Below, one piece after another: positions 7,226 to 14,899 of a stretch of 14,923 bases of DNA. The stretch comes from JAVEVH01 sp964430365. Lineage in GTDB: Bacteria > Patescibacteriota > Dojkabacteria > SC72. The stretch's first letter is position 1; each line of letters opens with the position of its first letter. The DNA is taken from assembly GCA_964430365.1 (NCBI GenBank), contig CAYSEU010000014.1, forward strand, positions 1 through 14,923, read 5' to 3'. The notes below the pieces were generated by a model. It searched no databases. It saw nothing but the letters and a program-made list of their open reading frames with translations, and was not told where the DNA came from. The position numbers and the translations under genes were made by a program.

Positions 7226-9955
7226 TTATTTAGGATCACTACATCCCGTTTCATCAGGGACATCACAACTAAAACTTTGTAATAATTCTAAAGGATCTAC
7301 TGGTGTACCATTCTGTTTTGTTTCCAAGTGTAAGTGCATTCCCGTCCAACAATTTCCCGCTGTTAGCTCATGAGGTTCAAGCACTCTTGCTACTCCCTCT
7401 CCACCATCTAATTTATATCCCTCAACAATTCCTTTATAAGGAACAACGTGAAGGAGTTTGAAATGATATGTAGTTTTACCGTCACTAGCATCAAATTCAA
7501 CAATACCACCCGCATCACTACCATCTGAACATACAATCTGAGCTATTCTTGTTACTACACAATTCCCAGTGGAGCAGAATTGAGGAGCACTAATTGAATA
7601 TACATATATAATATCCACAGGCAGAGCTGCGGTATAGTCCTCGTGACTCCATCCTATAACATCAACAAAACCTTGGGAACATTCATATCGACCAGTTCCA
7701 AATAGACACTCTTCTGTAGACATAGGTGGTATTATTTGATCTCCCCATGGAGTCGTTTTGCCTGGATCTATTTCTATTTCATCATAAAGGGTACACTGTA
7801 CAACTGTATCAGGAATTACATTGCCATATGTATAATTCCTCTTATTAAACTTCGATACCTCACCTGATGCTGAAAGAAATAAAAGTATTACAATTGCAAT
7901 CATTCCCATTGTTACATACTTCATAACTACTAGAGCACCCTTAGCCATTTTCAACAATAAATCTGTTGCTACATATGTACCAATTGTTATAAGAAAGCTA
8001 GCAATAGGGGTACCAACTAAACCTATAGCACCTGCCACAGCTGTAACTAAGGATTTTACTAACACCTTAATACCACCTCCTGCAATCCACTGTCCTAATA
8101 GTTTAGTTCCCCCTGTTTTAACTAGCATATCTCTTAATCCTTTGTTCTTTAGTAGCATTTTTGCAAATGATACCCTAGCTTTCTTAAGTTGTTGTGCTAA
8201 AGCCTTGTTTACTGCTGACTGTATCTTAAATGGAAGACTAAACCTATCTGTAAGAGTTTTAAATGTTTTAGATTTTCTAAGTAATTTCTCAACTCGCAGT
8301 AAATCATCACCATGGAGATTACCTCTTAATTTATTCAAAGTAAGCTCTATATATTGATCTAGTGCTTTCCCTGAAGTACTATTAAAAGACTTTCGAATAT
8401 CATCCATAGATATCCCTAACTTTGTTATATCAGCAGTAATATATTTATTTACTGATTCTAGATTTCTATGAAGTAACCTTGCAAAGCCCTCACCATTATA
8501 GAAGAAAGTCCTCACTATGGACCTTGGGGTCATATAGTAGATATTCTCCCCGATTTGATTGTACTTATTATTAATTGTTTCAATTGATCCTTTATGATTA
8601 CTTTTTTTAGCAAGAAAAATATCTACACCACCTACCGTTTTTTTCTCAATAGGATTGTACCTATTAGTATCATCTCTAAAATATGATCCTGAGAGTATAC
8701 TTCCTACAATATTCGACCCATCCTCTCCAAACGTTTCTTTTGTTGCCTTGAACGAATTAATTGTACCCTCTAATTTACCGACATTAGCAAAGAAACCTTG
8801 ATATCCCATAACTCTTAAACCCTCTTTTGAGTCTTTAATCTGTCTTTTTAACTCTTTCCTCCTATTACTATCTGTTGTAGTCGCAAGCTCTCTCTTTAGA
8901 GCATCTATATTAAGATGTATTTGGTTCTTCCCATGCTTATCCATCATTAGAAGAAGCCTTGTCTTTTCATACATCCTCTTTTCATTCTCTTGATCAGAAC
9001 CTGGAGCTGCACCACTTAGGCTGTTAATCTTTTTAGTAAGATTTTCTTGTTCTAAGGTTTTGTAAAGGGAGGGGCTAAATACAGAAACAACAGACTTAGG
9101 AGCATCTGCTATTTTCTTTATACTCTTATCTTCATCTTCAACCTTATAATTTCTTAAAGCCGTTTCAAAATTATTAGCGGTATTAGGATTGTACTTTCTC
9201 TCAAGATATTGCTTAATTTCTTCATAGGAACCTTTGGGGTTTGATCCTCTTGCTAGATTCAATTCTCTTTCAATTGCATCACCTCCACCTCCAGAGAGTA
9301 TTAGGATAAATTCGTCTTTTTCCTTTTTTCCAAGAGTATCCCACCCCTGACCAAAAGTTTCCCTACCAAGTAACTGTAATGATCTCTCTGACATAAAATC
9401 TAGATCCTCTGCAGGAGCATCTGCTACACCAGCTCTAGAGTATTGTCCAACTGATCTAGCTATTTTATATGTCTCCGCCTTTTCATTTGCTATTGAATTT
9501 GCTACTGCAGCACTTTGAACCTCTTTGTTCCCAAATTTATATGCCCATGAGGTTGTGATAAAGTCCTCCATAGTTTCACCAAGGAATTTCGCTCTATTCG
9601 CCTTTCTTGCAGCATCATTATCTTTAATGACCTTATCTATATATCCAGCAGGATCTTTTATAAGATCAATTATTTTAGAAGTTCTAATCTTAATATCCTC
9701 ACCATTCCTATCGAATTTTACCTTTGCTAACTCTACATCTAATATTGAATTGAACTCGTTTATAGAAGTTTCTGTGACAAAAGCTGCAGGCCTAGTCAAG
9801 GCTGTAGCTATCATTCCTGTTAAAGCATCATTACCTGACTCTCCCGTAACAGGGATAGGTCTTCTTTTATCTGGTGGCTGTTTAGATTGCTCAAACAGGA
9901 AGTTAAAAATACTTCCTAATGCATCATAATTTTGAGACTGCCCTTTCTTTGGCAT
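7226..9955 (-). CDS. Large membrane protein with C-terminal M23-type peptidase domain
   Basis: A 909-residue protein with three parts. Residues 1 to about 625 are charged, mostly helical and free of cysteine, and match no family I recognise. Residues about 629-695 carry hydrophobic segments (around 632-665 as one or two passes, and 674-695). Residues 697-909 hold nine cysteines and an M23 (LytM/lysostaphin-type) zinc peptidase core: GMHLHLE (872-878) is the HxH motif, and TPVDPLELL (888-896) is the usual follow-on. His836 fits the family's conserved HL position. The first metal motif appears as SHEDY...PVD (His771, Asp781), with wider spacing than the classic HxxxD. The likely job is opening peptidoglycan for an envelope-spanning complex, as VirB1- or TrwN-type enzymes do for other transfer systems. 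Start ATG at 9955; only a weak AAGAAG precedes it. It lies 13 bases after the VirB6-like gene. Confidence 0.8.
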   Translation of the reverse strand: MPKKGQSQNYDALGSIFNFLFEQSKQPPDKRRPIPVTGESGNDALTGMIATALTRPAAFVTETSINEFNSILDVELAKVKFDRNGEDIKIRTSKIIDLIKDPAGYIDKVIKDNDAARKANRAKFLGETMEDFITTSWAYKFGNKEVQSAAVANSIANEKAETYKIARSVGQYSRAGVADAPAEDLDFMSERSLQLLGRETFGQGWDTLGKKEKDEFILILSGGGGDAIERELNLARGSNPKGSYEEIKQYLERKYNPNTANNFETALRNYKVEDEDKSIKKIADAPKSVVSVFSPSLYKTLEQENLTKKINSLSGAAPGSDQENEKRMYEKTRLLLMMDKHGKNQIHLNIDALKRELATTTDSNRRKELKRQIKDSKEGLRVMGYQGFFANVGKLEGTINSFKATKETFGEDGSNIVGSILSGSYFRDDTNRYNPIEKKTVGGVDIFLAKKSNHKGSIETINNKYNQIGENIYYMTPRSIVRTFFYNGEGFARLLHRNLESVNKYITADITKLGISMDDIRKSFNSTSGKALDQYIELTLNKLRGNLHGDDLLRVEKLLRKSKTFKTLTDRFSLPFKIQSAVNKALAQQLKKARVSFAKMLLKNKGLRDMLVKTGGTKLLGQWIAGGGIKVLVKSLVTAVAGAIGLVGTPIASFLITIGTYVATDLLLKMAKGALVVMKYVTMGMIAIVILLFLSASGEVSKFNKRNYTYGNVIPDTVVQCTLYDEIEIDPGKTTPWGDQIIPPMSTEECLFGTGRYECSQGFVDVIGWSHEDYTAALPVDIIYVYSISAPQFCSTGNCVVTRIAQIVCSDGSDAGGIVEFDASDGKTTYHFKLLHVVPYKGIVEGYKLDGGEGVARVLEPHELTAGNCWTGMHLHLETKQNGTPVDPLELLQSFSCDVPDETGCSDPK

Positions 9956-9968
9956 ATATTCTTCTTAA

Positions 9969-11486
9969 TTAAGACTTAAACAAACTTCCAATCAAAGGTA
10001 CCTTTGTAAGATTACCCTGAGCTGCTTTAAGACCCTCAGCCATTCCCCTAGAGGTATTTGGTGGTATTACAGCAGCTATAAATTGGGGAGCTTGTGCTGC
10101 AAAGTAAAGTACAAATATCCTAAGAAGTGCGATAAAGACTCCACCTGCAGTAACAGCAGTAGGTTCATACAAACCAGGATCTTCAAATACTAATTTCCCT
10201 GGAAACCTTGCTAGTATAGCAGAGCCCGATATGGCATTTGGGATATTAACAATAAAAAATACCACAGGAAAAACTAGAACATTCCTTAAAACTGTCTTTA
10301 TCCAATTTCCTACCATATTCGAATTACCCGGTATAGCACCTAATGTAACTTGAATAGGACCAAGTATTACTGCAATTAGAAGACCAAAGTATGCCTTATA
10401 AAGGACTATTAATACTTTAATAGCACCAAAGAATATAATACCCAATATTATTAAAAGAATTACCATAGCTACAGAACCAATTGCTCCACCAATAACAGGA
10501 ACTATAAAAGATACAACTGCAAGAGCTATTGCTAAGAGACCTACAGGAGAGCCTGAATCCATTGTTTTAAATAAATCCGATATCCCAAAGGACTCAATAA
10601 CACCTTTTACCACATAGCCGAATTTAGTATTATCCTGCCCAAGTACTGAGGCCATTAAACCTTTAATTCCTGAGATAGAGGATAAACTATCTCCATCTCC
10701 TAATACATACGCTGCGACACCTGTTACAACACCACCAATATCAATTATGAAGCCAGCAATAGCGAAACTAAAAGTGGCTAAGATTAGAGAAATAACAATC
10801 TTGGGAAGGACAGTACCAAGAGTTACCATAGTCTGACCTCCAAGTTTGTGTCTAAACATAATCATAAAACCAGCTACTATCATAACCAAGACAAAAAATA
10901 TATAAGAGAGATTTAATGTTCTAGTCCATAAATCAACAATACCACTATTCATAAGCTCTTCATATCCAGAAATATGCCCCGAAGCAGAATTCGCAGCATA
11001 TAAACTTGTAACCTCATCTTTATACCCTGGAACCCATTGTTGAGCTAAATGCTCTCCAATATTTACTTTAGGATAAATCGCATATGCAGTAGTACCTGCA
11101 TCTTCCGCCATACCAAGCAATCCTCGTTTCAAATCATAAGGGATACCGTCTCCATTCATAGCACTGTAATTTGTAATCTCAGGAGCAATAAGTGAAACTA
11201 TCGTCCATGATCCATTTAGAAACTCCGTACCATTCCTACTATTCATATTATCTTCATCCTTTTTATCTCCCTCTAAACCACTAGCAAGGTTATGATACCA
11301 CTTGGTTTCTTTCCATGCAGGTTCTACCTTAAATTCATTCTCTTCTTCTGTTTGTGCATATGCATTTAATGTTCCAAATAAAAGAAATATTGTAAGAAAA
11401 AACATTAAAGAAGCTTTAAAGCCCTTTCTCGAAAATATCTCTTTCATATACAGAGATGTCTTGTATATTTTTTTAGATATACTCAT
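9969..11486 (-). CDS. Polytopic VirB6/TrbL-like membrane protein
   Basis: A 505-residue integral membrane protein. An N-terminal hydrophobic stretch (about 24-44, ending AYA-Q) looks like a signal peptide. A periplasm-like region of about 145 residues follows, then a helix at 191-211 ending in GFMIMFRHKLGG, the segment VTLGTVLPKIVISLILATFSFAIAGF in outline (221-246), and further membrane helices around 315-385, 402-420 and 447-465. The middle part matches what I know of the VirB6/TrbL-like proteins common in Patescibacteria, which probably form the inner-membrane channel of type IV secretion-like machines. It has no cysteine. TATATT ends 6 bases before the ATG and no Shine-Dalgarno site is visible; the gap from the preceding gene is 30 bases. 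Topology is clear, the VirB6 name is moderately sure, and a transported substrate cannot be read from the sequence. Confidence 0.7.
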   Translation of the reverse strand: MSISKKIYKTSLYMKEIFSRKGFKASLMFFLTIFLLFGTLNAYAQTEEENEFKVEPAWKETKWYHNLASGLEGDKKDEDNMNSRNGTEFLNGSWTIVSLIAPEITNYSAMNGDGIPYDLKRGLLGMAEDAGTTAYAIYPKVNIGEHLAQQWVPGYKDEVTSLYAANSASGHISGYEELMNSGIVDLWTRTLNLSYIFFVLVMIVAGFMIMFRHKLGGQTMVTLGTVLPKIVISLILATFSFAIAGFIIDIGGVVTGVAAYVLGDGDSLSSISGIKGLMASVLGQDNTKFGYVVKGVIESFGISDLFKTMDSGSPVGLLAIALAVVSFIVPVIGGAIGSVAMVILLIILGIIFFGAIKVLIVLYKAYFGLLIAVILGPIQVTLGAIPGNSNMVGNWIKTVLRNVLVFPVVFFIVNIPNAISGSAILARFPGKLVFEDPGLYEPTAVTAGGVFIALLRIFVLYFAAQAPQFIAAVIPPNTSRGMAEGLKAAQGNLTKVPLIGSLFKS

Positions 11487-11516
11487 TGTATTAATATATA
11501 AAATTAATCTAAATAT

Positions 11517-12818
11517 TTATAAAGGTATAGCTATTTTTCTATCACCCTTCACACTCTTAAGAAAATCATTGTACTGACTATCCGAAGGTACTGATTCTAC
11601 CTTTGGTAAGTCATCAAATCCAGAAAAATCTTTCTCTCTGTATAAATGGGACATATCCCAAGCACATTTAACTGTATAAGGTCTACCTTGAATAATCGCA
11701 GTACAATCTGTTGTATAGTAGAATTTCCCTTCTGAATCTATTGTTGGCGCTAATGCACTATTATTTCTCGTATTCATATATGCATTTGTACATACCCCAT
11801 CTTTACACCCTTCATCAGAACCAAAAGGTGATGACATCTTAATCACAATTTTTTTAGGATCAATACACTTATCTTTATTCACCAAACAATCTACCCAATC
11901 TTTAAGAGAGATACTTTTAATAAAGGAAATAGCAATATCTGGTAAAGATGCAATACATGATTTAAACTCTGTATCTCCCCAATCTTCAAACTTGTCATCA
12001 TCATCACAAGACTCAGTAATCTCCTCTACAGTAGTATCATCTTTCTCACCAGGATACATATACCCTTTATCCAACATAAGCTCTGCAAAGGTATTTGTTT
12101 TATCAGGATTAGGATTAGATGCATTATTACAATATTCACAGTTATTAGTTAATTTCTCTTCTACTCCAACCTCTCCTTCATCACTCTTTTGAAAACTATC
12201 TTGGATGAAACCTAATACATATTTCATACTAAAGGGTTCATCTTCCGTCCATGATTTATATTCATCAATTTGAGTACCAGGAGGTAGTAATACATTAACT
12301 GTTGTTTCATCTATCTGTTCTCCTGCTGCTTTAAAGGTGGGGTTCTCTGAGCTTATCAACCTATTAGAATCCTTTACATCCATACCAGAAAATAGCTCTA
12401 AAGGAACAGGAACAGAGATTAAGTAGACTGTAGCGCTTTTACTAACTAATTCACCAGGCCAAGGTATAGATACCTTACTATCATAGAAATCTACATCGCC
12501 ATCACCCTGCCTCTCACACACAGAGTATGTATCTATTTTCGTCACAATGTTCTGACAGCTATTAATATCATTACCAGAAGATGCTGATAGTACAAGTCCA
12601 AAATCCTCCTTTACATCGCTTACCTTTGATGGAGTAGAAGTATCGCTATCCGTTGTAACAACTTCTTCCTCTTGAGTTTGTTGTATTTCAGTATCAACAG
12701 GTGTATATACTTTTGGAGGTTTCTGGAAGATATTTGTAACAAAAACTATTAGTACAGAGAGTAAACTCATACCAATTAAAAGAAATACAGGTTTTAATTT
12801 GTTAATTACCCTATTCAT
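11517..12818 (-). CDS. Anchored extracellular protein with twelve cysteines
   Basis: A 433-residue protein of no family I recognise. A membrane anchor (about residues 10-31) is followed by a Thr/Ser/Glu-rich linker (about 35-75) and a large acidic ectodomain. The ectodomain has twelve cysteines (88, 101, 227, 230, 271, 288, 311, 318, 338, 343, 372, 385), an even number, with several close pairs such as CEYC (227-230), which suggests multiple disulfides; no cysteine lies in the anchor or before it. No catalytic motif is apparent. The gene sits between the FN3 protein and the VirB6-like protein, 22 and 30 bases from them, so an external subunit of the same complex is inferred. TACATT ends 5 bases before the ATG and no Shine-Dalgarno site is seen. 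Confidence 0.75.
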   Translation of the reverse strand: MNRVINKLKPVFLLIGMSLLSVLIVFVTNIFQKPPKVYTPVDTEIQQTQEEEVVTTDSDTSTPSKVSDVKEDFGLVLSASSGNDINSCQNIVTKIDTYSVCERQGDGDVDFYDSKVSIPWPGELVSKSATVYLISVPVPLELFSGMDVKDSNRLISSENPTFKAAGEQIDETTVNVLLPPGTQIDEYKSWTEDEPFSMKYVLGFIQDSFQKSDEGEVGVEEKLTNNCEYCNNASNPNPDKTNTFAELMLDKGYMYPGEKDDTTVEEITESCDDDDKFEDWGDTEFKSCIASLPDIAISFIKSISLKDWVDCLVNKDKCIDPKKIVIKMSSPFGSDEGCKDGVCTNAYMNTRNNSALAPTIDSEGKFYYTTDCTAIIQGRPYTVKCAWDMSHLYREKDFSGFDDLPKVESVPSDSQYNDFLKSVKGDRKIAIPL

Positions 12819-12840
12819 TTACTAATGTAAAAACTACAAA

Positions 12841-14478
12841 CTATCTTAAATTGATTATGCCATAATTGGAAAGTAATTTCACACTACTAGAAGTAGTAGT
12901 TTCCCCTATCTCTAATACATCTAACTCTACCTCTTCCAAAGAGAGAGGATAGTCAAATTTCTTACTATCTGCACCCACAAAAAATGTTTGTAATATATCG
13001 GTATTAGAGAAAGAGAAATATGATTCTCCATCCTCACTTCTAGAATCCCCTATTGTTGTCATCCAATATCCTTCTTCATCTGGTAGTGTAGAAAGGTATC
13101 CTGAACTCCCTAATGTTCCTAATTCATCATTATCTATCAATTTAAACACCAATACCCAATCAGATGGGTCTGTTGCATTTATTACTTGTCCTGATTTAGT
13201 TTCAAAAGGTATAGCAGTAGAAAGTAAGGGATATGTTGTTACTGAATATTTCTCTCCCCCGTTATCATATACCTCATCTCCTGAATATACCTCAAAGTAA
13301 TATGTTGTATCTGCTTCTAATCTCTCACTCTCAACCAAATGAGACGAGTGTTGACCCATAGATACAAAACCATCTCTGTAATCTCTTACTTCTGTATTAA
13401 GAGCTGTTTTAGAAGTACCATATTTAACATATCCTTCCTCTTTCTCCGCAGACCTCCATACTACACTAAAACCTGTATTAGTAAGATTAGTAACTAAGAT
13501 TGTGTCCTCTCCACTTTGTAAATTAAAACTACTAGACTCAGAAACTAAATCTGTCCATGATATATCATGCTTAATAGTATATGGGCCAGAATATGTATCA
13601 TCATCTGCCACTGGCTCTTCATCTTCCTCATCAACAGGTTGTACAGGAGGTGGTGTTGGAGTTTCATCATCATCTTTACCATCTACAGGTATTACTGTGC
13701 TACTAACACTACTAAGTACAACCTGTGGAGGAAAGTATGATATTAAATCCTGTATATCTCCTAACTCAAATGTATATGCTTGGTTTAATTTCCCATTACT
13801 ATCAAACATTGCCGAGAAAGTACCCTCTAATACTGCACCATTCGTTAAATTCATCCTCCCCATTAAAACAAGTTGAGTATCATCAGTTACTTTTACTACT
13901 GTTTGATCCTCTATGTTTTTAGTATAGAAGTAGAGTATCCAAGAACCACTGTTGGAAACAACGGTGCTAACAGGATATGCACTCTTGTTAGCAAACATAA
14001 TGTATACAATGGAATCTTCTACAGAAGAACCTTCTAAAAAACCATGTACCTCTACTGGAGCCTGTGTATCAGCACTCACCTTAAGTGTCTTTGCCTTATA
14101 CACTCCACTACTACCACTCTCATACCTCTCTCCATCAGAGAGTAATATAAAGGAGTATTCTGTATCTGGTTCTAGACTTTTTAATTCTACATAGTGATTA
14201 AATCTCTTACCTGACCCCCTCTTATCCGCTACTGGAGCTTTCTCTGCTCCGTTTAAAACAGGAATAACGTATCCTTCTACCTCTTTTTGTGTAAACCAAC
14301 TTAATGTAATTGAAACATTTGTAACATTAGAAATAACTACCTGTTGAGGAGTAGGATCTCCAGTTGCTTGAGAAAGATATTGAACCCCTTTATATACACC
14401 AAATATAGTAGCAGGTATACCTAAGAGTAGTACTAAAACAAATCTAATCTGTTTCTTCTGATATGGAGTTAATTGCAT
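12841..14478 (-). CDS. Anchored surface protein with two FN3-plus-beta-domain modules
   Basis: A 545-residue single-pass protein. The anchor is at about 12-30. Two copies of the same pair of domains follow. Module 1 has a fibronectin type III domain (about 43-133; VSITLSWFTQKEVEGYV, LEPDTEYSF) and a beta domain resembling carboxypeptidase-regulatory-like folds (about 140-205; GSWILYFY). Module 2 has an FN3 domain (about 322-417; FSVVWRSAEKEEGYVKYG, LEADTTYYF) and a matching beta domain (about 420-512; SDWVLVFKL, EGYWMTTIG). They are joined by an acidic, proline-rich linker (about 266-297). There is no cysteine. FN3 arrays commonly give reach and adhesion; a surface scaffold or partner-cell contact role is inferred. 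TATTAT ends 6 bases before the ATG with no Shine-Dalgarno site; the gap from the preceding gene is 38 bases. Confidence 0.8.
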   Translation of the reverse strand: MQLTPYQKKQIRFVLVLLLGIPATIFGVYKGVQYLSQATGDPTPQQVVISNVTNVSITLSWFTQKEVEGYVIPVLNGAEKAPVADKRGSGKRFNHYVELKSLEPDTEYSFILLSDGERYESGSSGVYKAKTLKVSADTQAPVEVHGFLEGSSVEDSIVYIMFANKSAYPVSTVVSNSGSWILYFYTKNIEDQTVVKVTDDTQLVLMGRMNLTNGAVLEGTFSAMFDSNGKLNQAYTFELGDIQDLISYFPPQVVLSSVSSTVIPVDGKDDDETPTPPPVQPVDEEDEEPVADDDTYSGPYTIKHDISWTDLVSESSSFNLQSGEDTILVTNLTNTGFSVVWRSAEKEEGYVKYGTSKTALNTEVRDYRDGFVSMGQHSSHLVESERLEADTTYYFEVYSGDEVYDNGGEKYSVTTYPLLSTAIPFETKSGQVINATDPSDWVLVFKLIDNDELGTLGSSGYLSTLPDEEGYWMTTIGDSRSEDGESYFSFSNTDILQTFFVGADSKKFDYPLSLEEVELDVLEIGETTTSSSVKLLSNYGIINLR

Positions 14479-14516
14479 CTATTCATAATAACTGTTAGCA
14501 GTTCTAATATCAACGA

Positions 14517-14819
14517 CTATTTACTCTTTTTAGAACTGATACCCTCCGCTATCCCTGATACAATACCTAGTACAGTAGTAATTTTTTTAAGAGGAACTAA
14601 TACAGTAGTATTAATTTGATATATTGTACCTTTTACGGTATCCACTATTTCACTTACCTCTTCTACTAAATCATTTGCTAACTTTACTGTCTTCTCTGCC
14701 CTTCTTACAACCTCCCTACTATCTTTAAAAAGCATTCCTAATTGATACAGTACAAAACAAACAAATCCAGTAAAAATCCCAATAAGAATCATCCAATATA
14801 TACTTGGTATCCCTTCCAT
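14517..14819 (-). CDS. Small membrane-anchored coiled-coil protein
   Basis: A 100-residue protein with one transmembrane helix (about 8-29) followed by a charged helical stretch (about 31-75; REVVRRAEKTVKLANDLVEE) with coiled-coil character, and a basic tail ending SSKKSK. The plan is like DUF948-type small membrane proteins, but the likeness is general and no specific family is claimed. It is the first gene of the seven-gene cluster, about 25 bases downstream of the predicted transcription start, followed after 38 bases by the FN3 protein. It has one cysteine inside the membrane segment (residue 21). A structural or assembly role for the complex is inferred from its position. ATG at 14819 is the only start that keeps the membrane helix complete. 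Confidence 0.7.
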   Translation of the reverse strand: MEGIPSIYWMILIGIFTGFVCFVLYQLGMLFKDSREVVRRAEKTVKLANDLVEEVSEIVDTVKGTIYQINTTVLVPLKKITTVLGIVSGIAEGISSKKSK

Positions 14820-14850
14820 CTTTTAAATCTCATAATTTATATATATTACA

Positions 14851-14880
14851 ATTATCCTTTTCTTTACTCATATATGTCAA
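14851..14880 (-). promoter_or_regulatory. Promoter of the seven-gene envelope cluster
   Basis: On the minus strand a consensus -35 TTGACA (14875-14880) is followed, 18 bases later, by GATAAT (14851-14856), five of six bases of the -10 consensus. Transcription would begin near 14844, leaving a leader of about 25 bases with no Shine-Dalgarno site before the ATG at 14819. It is the best -35/-10 pair in the window. Confidence 0.65.
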
Positions 14881-14885
14881 GTAAA

Positions 14886-14894
14886 TGATATAAT
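14886..14894 (+). promoter_or_regulatory. Extended -10 (TGATATAAT) of the divergent gene
   Basis: TGA plus TATAAT is a perfect extended -10 whose last base is 5 bases before an ATG at 14900, so the transcript would be leaderless. It lies just outside the -35 of the opposing operon promoter, so the two may compete or share a regulator. Confidence 0.5.
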
Positions 14895-14899
14895 TGGGA

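Noticed and set aside
9525..9929. Plus-strand open frame of 134 codons inside the M23 fusion gene
   Set aside because: It lies opposite a continuous real gene and its composition mirrors the complement; no start signal was seen.
13502..13876. Plus-strand open frame with a serine/glycine-rich middle, inside the FN3 gene
   Set aside because: The serine-rich stretch is the antisense reading of the acidic proline-rich linker; not a gene.
14490..14503. Inverted repeat AACTG-TTAG-CAGTT between the first two cluster genes
   Set aside because: The stem is only five bases, has no T-run, and lies in AT-rich DNA; too weak for a terminator or operator call.
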